From the NCBI GenBank assembly GCA_964583165.1, contig CAZOVK010000112.1:1-5569 (forward strand): a stretch of 5,569 bases of DNA, read 5' to 3'. The notes beneath the pieces were generated by a model that saw only the letters and a program-made list of their open reading frames with translations, was not told the DNA's origin and did not search any database. Made by a program: the position numbers and the translations under genes. The DNA is from CAZOVK01 sp964583165 (lineage in GTDB: Bacteria > Bacillota > Clostridia > Lachnospirales > WRAX01). Positions 1 through 5,236 of the stretch are shown here, piece by piece. Position 1 is the stretch's first letter; each line of letters opens with the position of its first letter.

Positions 1-1
1 T

Positions 2-178
2 GACATAGCCGTGACGGATACGACCCCGGCCATGCCGCCGACCCCTAACCCAAAACACAGGCGCGTGCTCGAAATGCGGCGTGCCGGTAAGAGTGCGCAG
101 GACATTGCGCGAGAACTCGGTATGGGGCAGGGGGAAGTCCAGATTATTTTGGGACTTCGCGGCATGAAGAATGAGTAG
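2..178 (+). CDS. C-terminal end of a hypothetical protein with a helix-turn-helix-like tail (DUF6115-like), 5' truncated
   Basis: The reading frame is open from base 2 to the TAG at 176-178 and gives the last 58 residues of a protein whose start lies outside the window. The visible part begins with a Pro/Thr-rich stretch (TPAMPPTPNPKHR) and ends in a segment with VLEMRRAGKSAQDIARELGM followed by GQGEVQIILGL. This reads as two helices with the Ala-Arg-Glu-Leu-Gly turn typical of helix-turn-helix folds. The same pattern, L..R.AGKS..DIA.ELG.G.GEVQLIL.L, is common at the C-terminus of small Firmicutes membrane-associated hypothetical proteins such as the DUF6115 family; that assignment is from memory. 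Its stop codon overlaps the ribosome binding site of the next gene, so the two are probably cotranscribed. DNA binding is not demonstrated, as such tails also occur in non-regulatory proteins. Function unknown. Confidence 0.75.
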   Translation, partial: DIAVTDTTPAMPPTPNPKHRRVLEMRRAGKSAQDIARELGMGQGEVQIILGLRGMKNE

Positions 179-186
179 GTGATATT

Positions 187-870
187 ATGCGCAGATATTC
201 GTTTTTGTTGGGCTTAGGCATTGGCATTGCACTGATTTCGGCGCTTTGTCTGATTTTGTATTTGCCCGAGCGCAATTCATATGAGGTACGAATCGAACAG
301 CTTGATGCGGAAAATGAGGATTTACGCAAACAGGTTGACGACTTGACATTGGGGATGTTAAAGACAGCGGCAAGCCCAACGCCTATTCCAACACCAACCC
401 CTACGGCAATGCCCGTTGTAACACCAACACCAACACCGACTCCAACTCAAACACCGACACCAACGCCTTCGGTTGAATCTGTACCTTCCCCTGAGCCTTC
501 GTCAGAACCTGAACCATCTTTGACACCCACACCAACCCTATCTCCAACACCGACAGCAACCCCCACGCCCACGCCGGCAGCAACGCCAACTCCTAAACCT
601 ACTCCAACCCCCATTCCTACCCCCTCACCGACACCGGTTGTCCCCGATGGTTACGCCGGTATCAGCATAACTAAAGGTATGACCAGTAAACAAATCAGCA
701 ACCTACTGGCCAATAGCGGAGTAGTTGACAATGCGCAGGCGTTCTTGGATTATTTGATTGAGAACAGTTTAACCCGCGAAATTCGGAGCGGTTGGTATGT
801 TTTACCCAAAGAATCTACCTATGAAGATGTCCTCCAAAGCATTGCCACAAAGAAAGCCTTGGGGCAATAG
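187..870 (+). CDS. Membrane-anchored protein with Pro/Thr linker and YceG/MltG-type LysM-like domain
   Basis: This 227-residue protein has a short basic N-terminus (MRRYS), one hydrophobic segment at about residues 6-26 acting as membrane anchor or uncleaved signal, a charged probable coiled coil at about 32-57 (many Glu, Asp, Leu), a Pro/Thr/Ser linker at about 63-150 and a globular C-terminal domain at about 152-222. The last domain has the pattern GISITKGMTSKQISNLLANS, then GVVDNAQAFLDYL, then RSGWYVLP and a DVLQSIA helix. This resembles the LysM-like N-terminal subdomain of endolytic transglycosylase MltG (YceG). The catalytic YceG domain is absent (MltG is usually well over 300 residues), so no glycan-cleaving activity is predicted; an extracytoplasmic cell-wall-binding or scaffold role is inferred. 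The ATG at 187 is preceded by AGGTGA (177-182) with a 4-base spacer, within the stop codon region of the upstream gene, which suggests an operon. Orientation and domain order are clear; the fold assignment is moderate. Confidence 0.85.
   Translation: MRRYSFLLGLGIGIALISALCLILYLPERNSYEVRIEQLDAENEDLRKQVDDLTLGMLKTAASPTPIPTPTPTAMPVVTPTPTPTPTQTPTPTPSVESVPSPEPSSEPEPSLTPTPTLSPTPTATPTPTPAATPTPKPTPTPIPTPSPTPVVPDGYAGISITKGMTSKQISNLLANSGVVDNAQAFLDYLIENSLTREIRSGWYVLPKESTYEDVLQSIATKKALGQ
373..636 (+). repeat. Low-complexity Pro/Thr-coding repeat tract inside the LysM-like protein gene
   Basis: Degenerate short repeats around CCAACACC/CCGACACC encode about 88 residues that are almost all Pro, Thr, Ser and Ala, with a Glu/Ser-rich interruption (VESVPSPEPSSEPEPS) near the middle. 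It forms an extended linker between the membrane-proximal coiled coil and the C-terminal domain. Units vary in codon choice, so it is a coding low-complexity region rather than an exact tandem array. Such tracts can change length by slippage and recombination. Confidence 0.85.
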
Positions 871-913
871 CCTAAAAAAATGAGAAAGCGGACGCAAATT
901 TTGTAAGTTTTAC

Positions 914-942
914 TAGATTTTATTTTGAAGCTATGTTATAAT
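914..942 (+). promoter_or_regulatory. Candidate sigma-A promoter with extended -10 for the EF-G gene
   Basis: A perfect TATAAT lies at 937-942, preceded by TG at 934-935, giving the extended -10 TGTTATAAT. At the 17-base spacing the -35 hexamer is TAGATT (914-919), a weak match, as is usual when the -10 is extended. The surroundings are AT-rich. Transcription would start near 949, giving a leader of about 140 bases before the EF-G start codon. Confidence 0.7.
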
Positions 943-953
943 TTTACAATAGG

Positions 954-987
954 TTCTTTTGCAACCTAAAAACGGGTTACAAAAGAA
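954..987 (+). promoter_or_regulatory. Leader hairpin 1 upstream of the EF-G gene
   Basis: TTCTTTTG-C-AACC (954-966) faces GGTT-A-CAAAAGAA (975-987), an inverted repeat of 13 positions with a single C/A mismatch and the 8-base loop TAAAAACG. It starts within a few bases of the predicted transcription start. No T-run follows, so it is not an intrinsic terminator. A competing small stem, AGGTT (951-955) with AACCT (963-967), uses part of the left arm. Confidence 0.6.
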
Positions 988-1003
988 AGTAGAACGGTAG
1001 GAA

Positions 1004-1057
1004 GCCTACTTGCGAAACCTACATAGAAAAGACAAAAGTGTAGGTTTCGCAAGAGGC
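1004..1057 (+). promoter_or_regulatory. Leader hairpin 2 upstream of the EF-G gene (15-bp perfect stem)
   Basis: CTTGCGAAACCTACA (1009-1023) is an exact reverse complement of TGTAGGTTTCGCAAG (1039-1053). The stem continues with GCCT (1004-1007) pairing AGGC (1054-1057) across a bulged A at 1008. The loop is 15 bases and A-rich (1024-1038). The hairpin ends 23 bases before the GGAGG of the EF-G gene. No T-run follows, so it is not a classical terminator. GTAGG (997-1001) can instead pair with CCTAC (1005-1009), a mutually exclusive alternative fold that hints at a switching leader; regulation itself is inferred. Confidence 0.65.
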
Positions 1058-1080
1058 CTAATAACAATGTCCGCACTCAT

Positions 1081-1093
1081 GGAGGTAGAAATG
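1081..1093 (+). promoter_or_regulatory. Ribosome binding site that sets the EF-G start
   Basis: GGAGG at 1081-1085 is 5 bases before the ATG at 1091. The frame stays open upstream to a TTG at 1010 and has in-frame ATGs at 1067 and 1079. However, 1079 overlaps this Shine-Dalgarno site, and the 1010 start would put the leader hairpin inside the coding sequence. The 1091 start gives MKAYSANEIRNISILGHSG, which fits where EF-G-family proteins normally begin relative to the P-loop. Confidence 0.85.
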
Positions 1094-3175
1094 AAAGCTT
1101 ATAGCGCTAATGAAATCAGAAACATATCCATTTTAGGACATAGCGGTTGCGGTAAGACGACGCTGGCTGAAGTTTTCCTTAATCTGGCAGGCTACACGAC
1201 AAGAATAGGGCGCGTTGAAGACGGAAACACCGTATCTGACTATGATGCCGAGGAAGCAAGGCGTCGCGTATCTGTATCGGCTTCAATGATTCCGGTTGAG
1301 TGGAAGAACAGCAAATTGAACATAATAGACGTTCCGGGTTATTTCGATTTCGTAGGTGAGCAGGTGCAGGCTTTGCGTGTGTCTGACGTCGCTATGATAG
1401 TTATTTCGGGCAAATCGGGCGTTGAGGTAGGCGCTGAAAAGGCATGGGAATACGCCGAGGTACAGCAGGTTCCGCGCCTAATTTACGTCAACAGCATGGA
1501 TGACGAGAACGCGGACTTTGACCGCGTTATAGAAGAATTGCAAGAAAAATTCGGTAAGGCTATTGCGCCGGTTCAAATACCCGTGCGCGATGGCAATAAG
1601 CTTGTCGGGTTCATTGATGCCGTGAAGAAGCAGTATTATCGTTACAACGGCTCTGATTATGTAGCAGGGGATTTGCCCGCCGCTTATGAGGACGCGCTTG
1701 AAACAATGCACATGATGATTTGTGAAGCCGTCGCTGAAACCAGTGACGAACTTATGGAGAAATTTTTAGAAGAAACACCATTCACTGTCGAAGAGATTCA
1801 ACAGGGCATTAAGGACGGAATCGCCAACAATGCGGTTGCCCCTGTTTTCTGCGGCTCTGCGACACAGAACTTGGGCGTGAAGACGCTTTTAGATTCGATT
1901 GTTGAGTATGTGCCCACGGCGGCCGAACTCTGTAAGAAAGTCACCGCGAAGGACGAAGACGGCAAGGATGTTGAGGTCATTTGCGCTGAAAACGCGCCGT
2001 TCTCGGCGTTCGTATTCAAGACAATCGCTGACCCATATGTAGGGCGCATGTCGCTGTTTAGGGTTTATTCGGGCGTTTTGCGCCGCGATACGCCTATGTA
2101 TAATGTTAAGAAAGACACTATGGAGAAGGTCAGCCAACTCTATCTATTGCGCGGCAAAGAGCAGATTCCTGTTGACGAACTGCGCGCGGGTGATATTGGC
2201 GCGATAGCGAAATTGGCTGTGACCCAGACGCAAGATACGCTTTGTGTCAAAGAAAAGGCCGTGCTCCATACCGATATAGTTTTCCCGGAATCACTCTATC
2301 AGATGGTTATTATGCCCAAGGGCAAGGGCGATGAGGACAAGATTGCGTCGTCCGTCATAAAACTGCTTGAAGAGGACAAGACGTTGCGTTTCGACATCAA
2401 CGCCGAAACCAAGCAGGCGATTGTATCGGGCATGGGCGATAATCACCTTGACGTTCTGCTTCAAAAGATTAGACAGCGTTATAAGTTAGAAGCGTTGTTC
2501 GTTGACGTAATTGTGCCGTACCGCGAGCTAATCAAGGGTAAGAGCACCGTTACAGGCACACATAAGAAACAATCGGGTGGCCACGGTCAATATGGCGTTG
2601 TCGTTATGGAATTTGAGCCGAGCGGCGAGATGGATAAACCCTATGTCTTCGAGGAACGCATATTTGGAGGTTCCGTGCCGCGTCAATACTTCCCTGCGGT
2701 TGAGAAGGGTATTCAAGAATGCGTCAAGACAGGTCCGTTGGCTGGTTACCCGGTTGTAGGGCTGAAGGCCGTTCTTATTGACGGTAAGTACCATGACGTT
2801 GACTCTTCGGAAATGGCGTTTAAGATAGCGACAAGCCTTGCGTTCCGTGACGGCTTTATGAAAGCGAAACCGACTCTTTTAGAGCCTATCGCGAAAGTTG
2901 AAGTCACTGTGCCAGACGATTATACGGGTGACATTATGGGTGACATGAACAAACGCCGCGGTCGCATTATGGGTATGAGCAAGGTCGGCACGAAGCAGGT
3001 CATCTCCGCCGAAGTACCGCTAGCCGAGATGTTCAAGTACGCGCTTGATTTGCGCTCAATGACGCAAGGGCGCGGCAGTTTCACCATGAAGTTTGACCGA
3101 TACGAAGAAGCCCCGGCAGACGTTCAGGCGCGTGTTATCGAAGAACGCAAACGTGAGCGCGAAGCCGAGAAATAA
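1091..3175 (+). CDS. fusA: Elongation factor G family translational GTPase (EF-G paralogue)
   Basis: A 694-residue protein with the complete five-domain EF-G layout; EF-G drives GTP-dependent translocation on the ribosome. The GTPase domain has P-loop GHSGCGKT (16-23), switch I RRVSVSAS (58-65), switch II DVPGYFDF (80-87), NSMD (134-137) and CGSA (254-257). The barrel domain II is at about 300-390, domain III at about 400-475 (VSGMGDNHLDVLL at 445-457), domain IV at about 480-600 (HKKQSGGHGQYG at 491-502) and domain V with the C-terminal helix at about 601-694. Canonical EF-G has DTPGHVDF and NKMD, so the catalytic His is Tyr84 here and the NKxD Lys is Ser135. PGYFDF is familiar to me from the EF-G-like (FusA2/EF-G-2) group of Clostridia and others, so this is probably a second EF-G. 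It is also not beside rpsL, rpsG or tuf. It has its own promoter and a structured leader. Activity as a translocase is uncertain. The symbol denotes the family, and fusA2 may be more apt. Confidence 0.93.
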   Translation: MKAYSANEIRNISILGHSGCGKTTLAEVFLNLAGYTTRIGRVEDGNTVSDYDAEEARRRVSVSASMIPVEWKNSKLNIIDVPGYFDFVGEQVQALRVSDVAMIVISGKSGVEVGAEKAWEYAEVQQVPRLIYVNSMDDENADFDRVIEELQEKFGKAIAPVQIPVRDGNKLVGFIDAVKKQYYRYNGSDYVAGDLPAAYEDALETMHMMICEAVAETSDELMEKFLEETPFTVEEIQQGIKDGIANNAVAPVFCGSATQNLGVKTLLDSIVEYVPTAAELCKKVTAKDEDGKDVEVICAENAPFSAFVFKTIADPYVGRMSLFRVYSGVLRRDTPMYNVKKDTMEKVSQLYLLRGKEQIPVDELRAGDIGAIAKLAVTQTQDTLCVKEKAVLHTDIVFPESLYQMVIMPKGKGDEDKIASSVIKLLEEDKTLRFDINAETKQAIVSGMGDNHLDVLLQKIRQRYKLEALFVDVIVPYRELIKGKSTVTGTHKKQSGGHGQYGVVVMEFEPSGEMDKPYVFEERIFGGSVPRQYFPAVEKGIQECVKTGPLAGYPVVGLKAVLIDGKYHDVDSSEMAFKIATSLAFRDGFMKAKPTLLEPIAKVEVTVPDDYTGDIMGDMNKRRGRIMGMSKVGTKQVISAEVPLAEMFKYALDLRSMTQGRGSFTMKFDRYEEAPADVQARVIEERKREREAEK

Positions 3176-3178
3176 TAC

Positions 3179-3207
3179 TTGAAATTTATCGGCATATCTG
3201 TTATTAT
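3179..3207 (+). promoter_or_regulatory. Candidate sigma-A promoter for rpmB
   Basis: TTGAAA (3179-3184) and TATTAT (3202-3207) are separated by exactly 17 bases, and TG at 3199-3200 makes an extended -10 (TGTTATTAT). The -35 starts 3 bases after the EF-G stop codon. Initiation would fall near 3214, giving a leader of about 124 bases. This is the best -35/-10 pair in the window. Confidence 0.75.
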
Positions 3208-3208
3208 A

Positions 3209-3250
3209 TTACGGCGGCAACTAATTATCACCGTATTATTGCCGCCGTAA
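3209..3250 (+). promoter_or_regulatory. 12-bp perfect inverted repeat at the rpmB promoter start site
   Basis: TTACGGCGGCAA (3209-3220) and TTGCCGCCGTAA (3239-3250) are exact reverse complements around an 18-base AT-rich spacer. A GC-rich stem just after a stop codon could end EF-G transcription, but the bases that follow are CCCCTTTTAGGGG rather than a T-run. The left arm lies at the predicted rpmB transcription start, so it could also be a regulator-binding palindrome or the start of a structured leader. Which of these applies cannot be decided from sequence. Confidence 0.6.
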
Positions 3251-3299
3251 CCCCTTTTAGGGGTGTCAACTAAAAGTCGTCTTGCGACTTTTAATTGAC
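3251..3299 (+). promoter_or_regulatory. Structured rpmB leader: small CCCC/GGGG stem plus 15-position hairpin
   Basis: GTCAACTAAAAGTCG (3265-3279) pairs with CGACTTTTAATTGAC (3285-3299) with one C/A mismatch and a 5-base loop. Just before it, CCCC (3251-3254) can close a 5-base loop with GGGG (3260-3263), or pair with GGGG at 3300-3303 and enclose the larger hairpin. These alternatives sit 22-87 bases before the rpmB start. No T-run follows. Leader control of ribosomal protein genes is well known, but I do not match this to a described leader family. Confidence 0.55.
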
Positions 3300-3337
3300 G
3301 GGGTGATATTACGTGGTATGCGATAGGAGGTGCAATA

Positions 3338-3553
3338 ATGGCTAGATGCGATATTTGCGACAAGGGCATGATTACCGGGCGTCACTACAGCGTGACAAGA
3401 AGCCAGGTATCACGCCGTGCAAATAGAAATTGGAAGCCCAACATCAAGAAAATTAAAATTGTTGAGGCGAATGGTACGGTCAAGACGCTGCATGTCTGCA
3501 CGTCGTGCCTGCGCACGAACAAGAAACTGAAACTGTTTAAGCGCGCCATATAG
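3338..3553 (+). CDS. rpmB: 50S ribosomal protein L28 (bL28)
   Basis: This 71-residue basic protein of the large ribosomal subunit begins MARCDICDKGMITGRHYS and contains the family core NRNWKPNIKKIKIV followed by LHVCTSCLRT. Cysteine pairs Cys4/Cys7 and Cys54/Cys57 form the zinc ribbon, so this is the zinc-binding form of L28; some bacteria use a cysteine-free version under zinc limitation. Length is within the normal range for bL28, slightly long at the C-terminus. The ATG at 3338 follows a strong AGGAGG (3325-3330) with a 7-base spacer. It appears to be a single-gene transcription unit, with its own promoter at 3179-3207 and a strong terminator 12 bases after the stop codon. Identification is secure. 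Confidence 0.97.
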   Translation: MARCDICDKGMITGRHYSVTRSQVSRRANRNWKPNIKKIKIVEANGTVKTLHVCTSCLRTNKKLKLFKRAI

Positions 3554-3565
3554 GACGCGACATTG

Positions 3566-3596
3566 GACTGGAGGCTTCGGCTTCCAGTCTTATTTT
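3566..3596 (+). terminator. Intrinsic terminator of rpmB with UUCG tetraloop
   Basis: GACTGGAGGC (3566-3575) pairs with GCTTCCAGTC (3580-3589), ten pairs including one G-T, around a TTCG loop closed by C-G, the very stable cUUCGg tetraloop. A T-rich tail, TTATTTT (3590-3596), follows. It separates rpmB from larE, whose start codon is only 13 bases further on. Confidence 0.92.
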
Positions 3597-3609
3597 GAAT
3601 GGTGAGATT

Positions 3610-4401
3610 ATGGACAAGTTGAATAAATTGGAAGAAATTCTCGCGGCGTTACCGAATCTTTGTGTGTTCTATTCGGGCGGCGTTGATTCGGCGTTTCTGC
3701 TTGCGGTGGCCAAGCGGTTTGTCAAGGGCGCGGTCGTTGGGCTGATGGCTGATACGTGCTTCATGTCACGCGCCGAGGTTCTTGACGCGCAAAGAACAGC
3801 CGAGGGCGCGGGGCTGGATATTGTTTTTGTTGAACTGAACCCGCTTGCGGATGAAAAGGTCAGACATAATGATAAGAAGCGCTGTTATTATTGCAAAAAA
3901 CAGGTCTTCAGCACACTCATGGCCGAGGCACAAAAGCGCGGTTTTACGCATTTTGCAGACGGTCAGAATGCTGATGATTTGAGTAAATATCGGCCGGGTC
4001 ACGCGGCGGCGCAGGAACTGGAAGTTTTAAGCCCACTGGCGGCGGCGAGGTTCACTAAGGCAGACATTCGCGCGTATTCGCGTGAGTTTGGTTTGCCCAC
4101 GTGGGATAAGCCCGCGAATGCGTGTTTGGCAACGCGTTTGCCGTATGATACGGAGGTCACGCACGATTCGTTGGCGCGGATAGAAGCCGCCGAGGACATT
4201 CTGCATGGTTTAGGTATCAGAGAGTGTCGGGCGCGGACACATGGTGACATATTGAGGGTTGAAGTCAAGCGCGAGGACTTCGGGAAGATTCTCGACACGC
4301 CCGATTTAACAGAAAACCTACTTAAATTGGGCTATGCCTATGTTACACTGGATTTGAACGGGATTTCGAGTGGCAGTATGGATTTGCATTTGCGGGGTTG
4401 A
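3610..4401 (+). CDS. larE: LarE, ATP-dependent sulfur transferase of nickel-pincer cofactor synthesis
   Basis: LarE is a PP-loop pyrophosphatase that adenylates the carboxylates of pyridinium-3,5-biscarboxylic acid mononucleotide and installs sulfur, giving the dithiocarboxylate that LarC loads with nickel. The 263 residues carry the PP-loop SGGVDS (22-27), DGQNADD (117-123), the RPGHAAAQE segment (128-136) and KPANACLATR (167-176). Cys172 lies where the sacrificial sulfur-donor cysteine of Lactobacillus plantarum LarE (Cys176) sits. A CYYC pair, Cys92 and Cys95, is also present. With Cys172 these make the three-cysteine set of the [4Fe-4S]-dependent LarE type, which can use sulfide catalytically instead of sacrificing its own cysteine. 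The frame extends to a TTG at 3595, but that lies in the rpmB terminator tail; ATG 3610 has GGTGA (3601-3605) just upstream. larB follows after 2 bases. Confidence 0.95.
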   Translation: MDKLNKLEEILAALPNLCVFYSGGVDSAFLLAVAKRFVKGAVVGLMADTCFMSRAEVLDAQRTAEGAGLDIVFVELNPLADEKVRHNDKKRCYYCKKQVFSTLMAEAQKRGFTHFADGQNADDLSKYRPGHAAAQELEVLSPLAAARFTKADIRAYSREFGLPTWDKPANACLATRLPYDTEVTHDSLARIEAAEDILHGLGIRECRARTHGDILRVEVKREDFGKILDTPDLTENLLKLGYAYVTLDLNGISSGSMDLHLRG

Positions 4402-4403
4402 AT

Positions 4404-5153
4404 ATGAATATTGAAGAAATGTTGCAAGCATATAAGAACGGCAACGTGGAATTGTCAGACGTCATGCAGAAGTTAAAGGTTTTGCCGTTTGACGATATAC
4501 AATATGCAATGGTTGATTATCACAGGGAATTACGCGCGGGTTGCCCCGAGGTCATTTATTGCGAGGGAAAAACGCCCGAGCAGATAAACGGCATTGTCAA
4601 GAATATGCGCTCACATGGCGAGGGATATATTTTGGCAACACGCGCGAACGAAGCGGCGTATCGTGCGGCTTTTGAGGTTTACCCCGAGGCGGTGTACCAC
4701 GCGCAGGCACGGCTTGTGACAATCGAGCTGGAGCCACGCGAGAAGAGGGCAGGGGAGATTCTCGTTGCGACAGCCGGAACGTCTGACATACCCGTTGCCG
4801 AGGAAGCCGCGATAACGGCGGAGTTTTTGGGCAATCGAGTGAACCGACTTTATGACGTAGGTGTTGCGGGTCTTCACCGCGTGTTATCGAGGTTAGAGGT
4901 CATTCAGCGAGCCCGCGTTCTGATTGTCGTCGCGGGCATGGAGGGCGCTCTAGCCAGCGTCATAGGTGGGCTGACTGACAAGCCTGTGATTGCGGTTCCC
5001 ACAAGCATTGGTTATGGCGCGAACTTGGGTGGTTTGGCGGCGCTCCTGTCGATGTTGAACTCATGCGCGTCGGGTGTTGGTGTGGTGAATATAGACAATG
5101 GTTTCGGCGCGGGAATGCTCGCGAATAACATAAATAAGATGGGTAATGTATAG
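4404..5153 (+). CDS. larB: LarB, nickel-pincer cofactor biosynthesis (NaAD carboxylase/hydrolase, PurE-like)
   Basis: LarB starts the pathway to the nickel-pincer nucleotide by carboxylating the pyridinium ring of nicotinic acid adenine dinucleotide and releasing AMP; its product is the substrate of LarE, encoded just upstream. The 249 residues have the LarB N-terminal region with RELRAGCPEVIYCEGKT (41-57) and a PurE-like C-terminal domain with ATAGTSDIPVAEEAA (122-136), VVAGMEGALASVIGGL (175-190), PTSIGYG (199-205) and LNSCASGVGVVNIDNG (218-233). Cys221 matches the catalytic cysteine of L. plantarum LarB that forms a covalent substrate adduct. Length is normal. ATG 4404 begins 2 bases after the larE stop with only a weak GGGG upstream, so translational coupling is likely. 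A TTG at 4398 is in frame but overlaps the larE stop. A terminator follows directly, so larC is not in this transcript. Confidence 0.95.
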   Translation: MNIEEMLQAYKNGNVELSDVMQKLKVLPFDDIQYAMVDYHRELRAGCPEVIYCEGKTPEQINGIVKNMRSHGEGYILATRANEAAYRAAFEVYPEAVYHAQARLVTIELEPREKRAGEILVATAGTSDIPVAEEAAITAEFLGNRVNRLYDVGVAGLHRVLSRLEVIQRARVLIVVAGMEGALASVIGGLTDKPVIAVPTSIGYGANLGGLAALLSMLNSCASGVGVVNIDNGFGAGMLANNINKMGNV

Positions 5154-5176
5154 GGGCGCGTTTGTCGCCCTTTTTT
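5154..5176 (+). terminator. Intrinsic terminator of the larE-larB transcript
   Basis: GGGCG (5154-5158) pairs with CGCCC (5166-5170) around a 7-base loop, followed at once by six T residues (5171-5176). It begins immediately after the larB stop codon. The stem is short but all G-C with a clean T-tract. Confidence 0.85.
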
Positions 5177-5183
5177 ATATAAC

Positions 5184-5214
5184 AAAAACGCCACAAAAGA
5201 AGCCTTTTGCGGCG
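5184..5214 (-). terminator. Intrinsic terminator of the zinc-ribbon gene (minus strand)
   Basis: Read on the minus strand, CGCCGCAAAAG (5214-5204) pairs with CTTTTGTGGCG (5199-5189) as an 11-position stem with one G-T wobble and the loop GCTT, followed by TTTTT (5188-5184). On the plus strand the wobble becomes an A/C mismatch and no T-run follows, so the direction is minus. It lies 22 bases past the stop codon of the minus-strand gene. Confidence 0.85.
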
Positions 5215-5236
5215 AATAATGGCATGAGCTGTTCTA

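Noticed and set aside
373..636. Regularly repeated short units resembling a CRISPR or tandem-repeat array
   Set aside because: The units are degenerate, have no constant repeat and spacer lengths, and translate in one long frame as a Pro/Thr linker inside a coherent protein.
1004..1060. Intrinsic terminator for the upstream operon
   Set aside because: The stem is strong, but the following bases are CTAATAACAATG with no T-run, and it lies between a good promoter and the EF-G ribosome site.
1091..3175. Tetracycline-resistance ribosomal protection protein (TetM-like)
   Set aside because: The protein is 694 residues with the PGYFDF switch II and the domain pattern of the EF-G-like paralogue group. 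Ribosomal protection proteins are nearer 640 residues and retain the DTPGHMDF-type motif. There is no mobile context.
3265..3303. Intrinsic terminator after the EF-G gene
   Set aside because: The hairpin is followed by GGGGTGATATT instead of a T-run and lies downstream of a strong promoter in the rpmB leader.
3595..3609. TTG at 3595 as the larE start
   Set aside because: It lies in the T-rich tail of the rpmB terminator. ATG 3610 has a nearby GGTGA and fits the normal LarE N-terminus.
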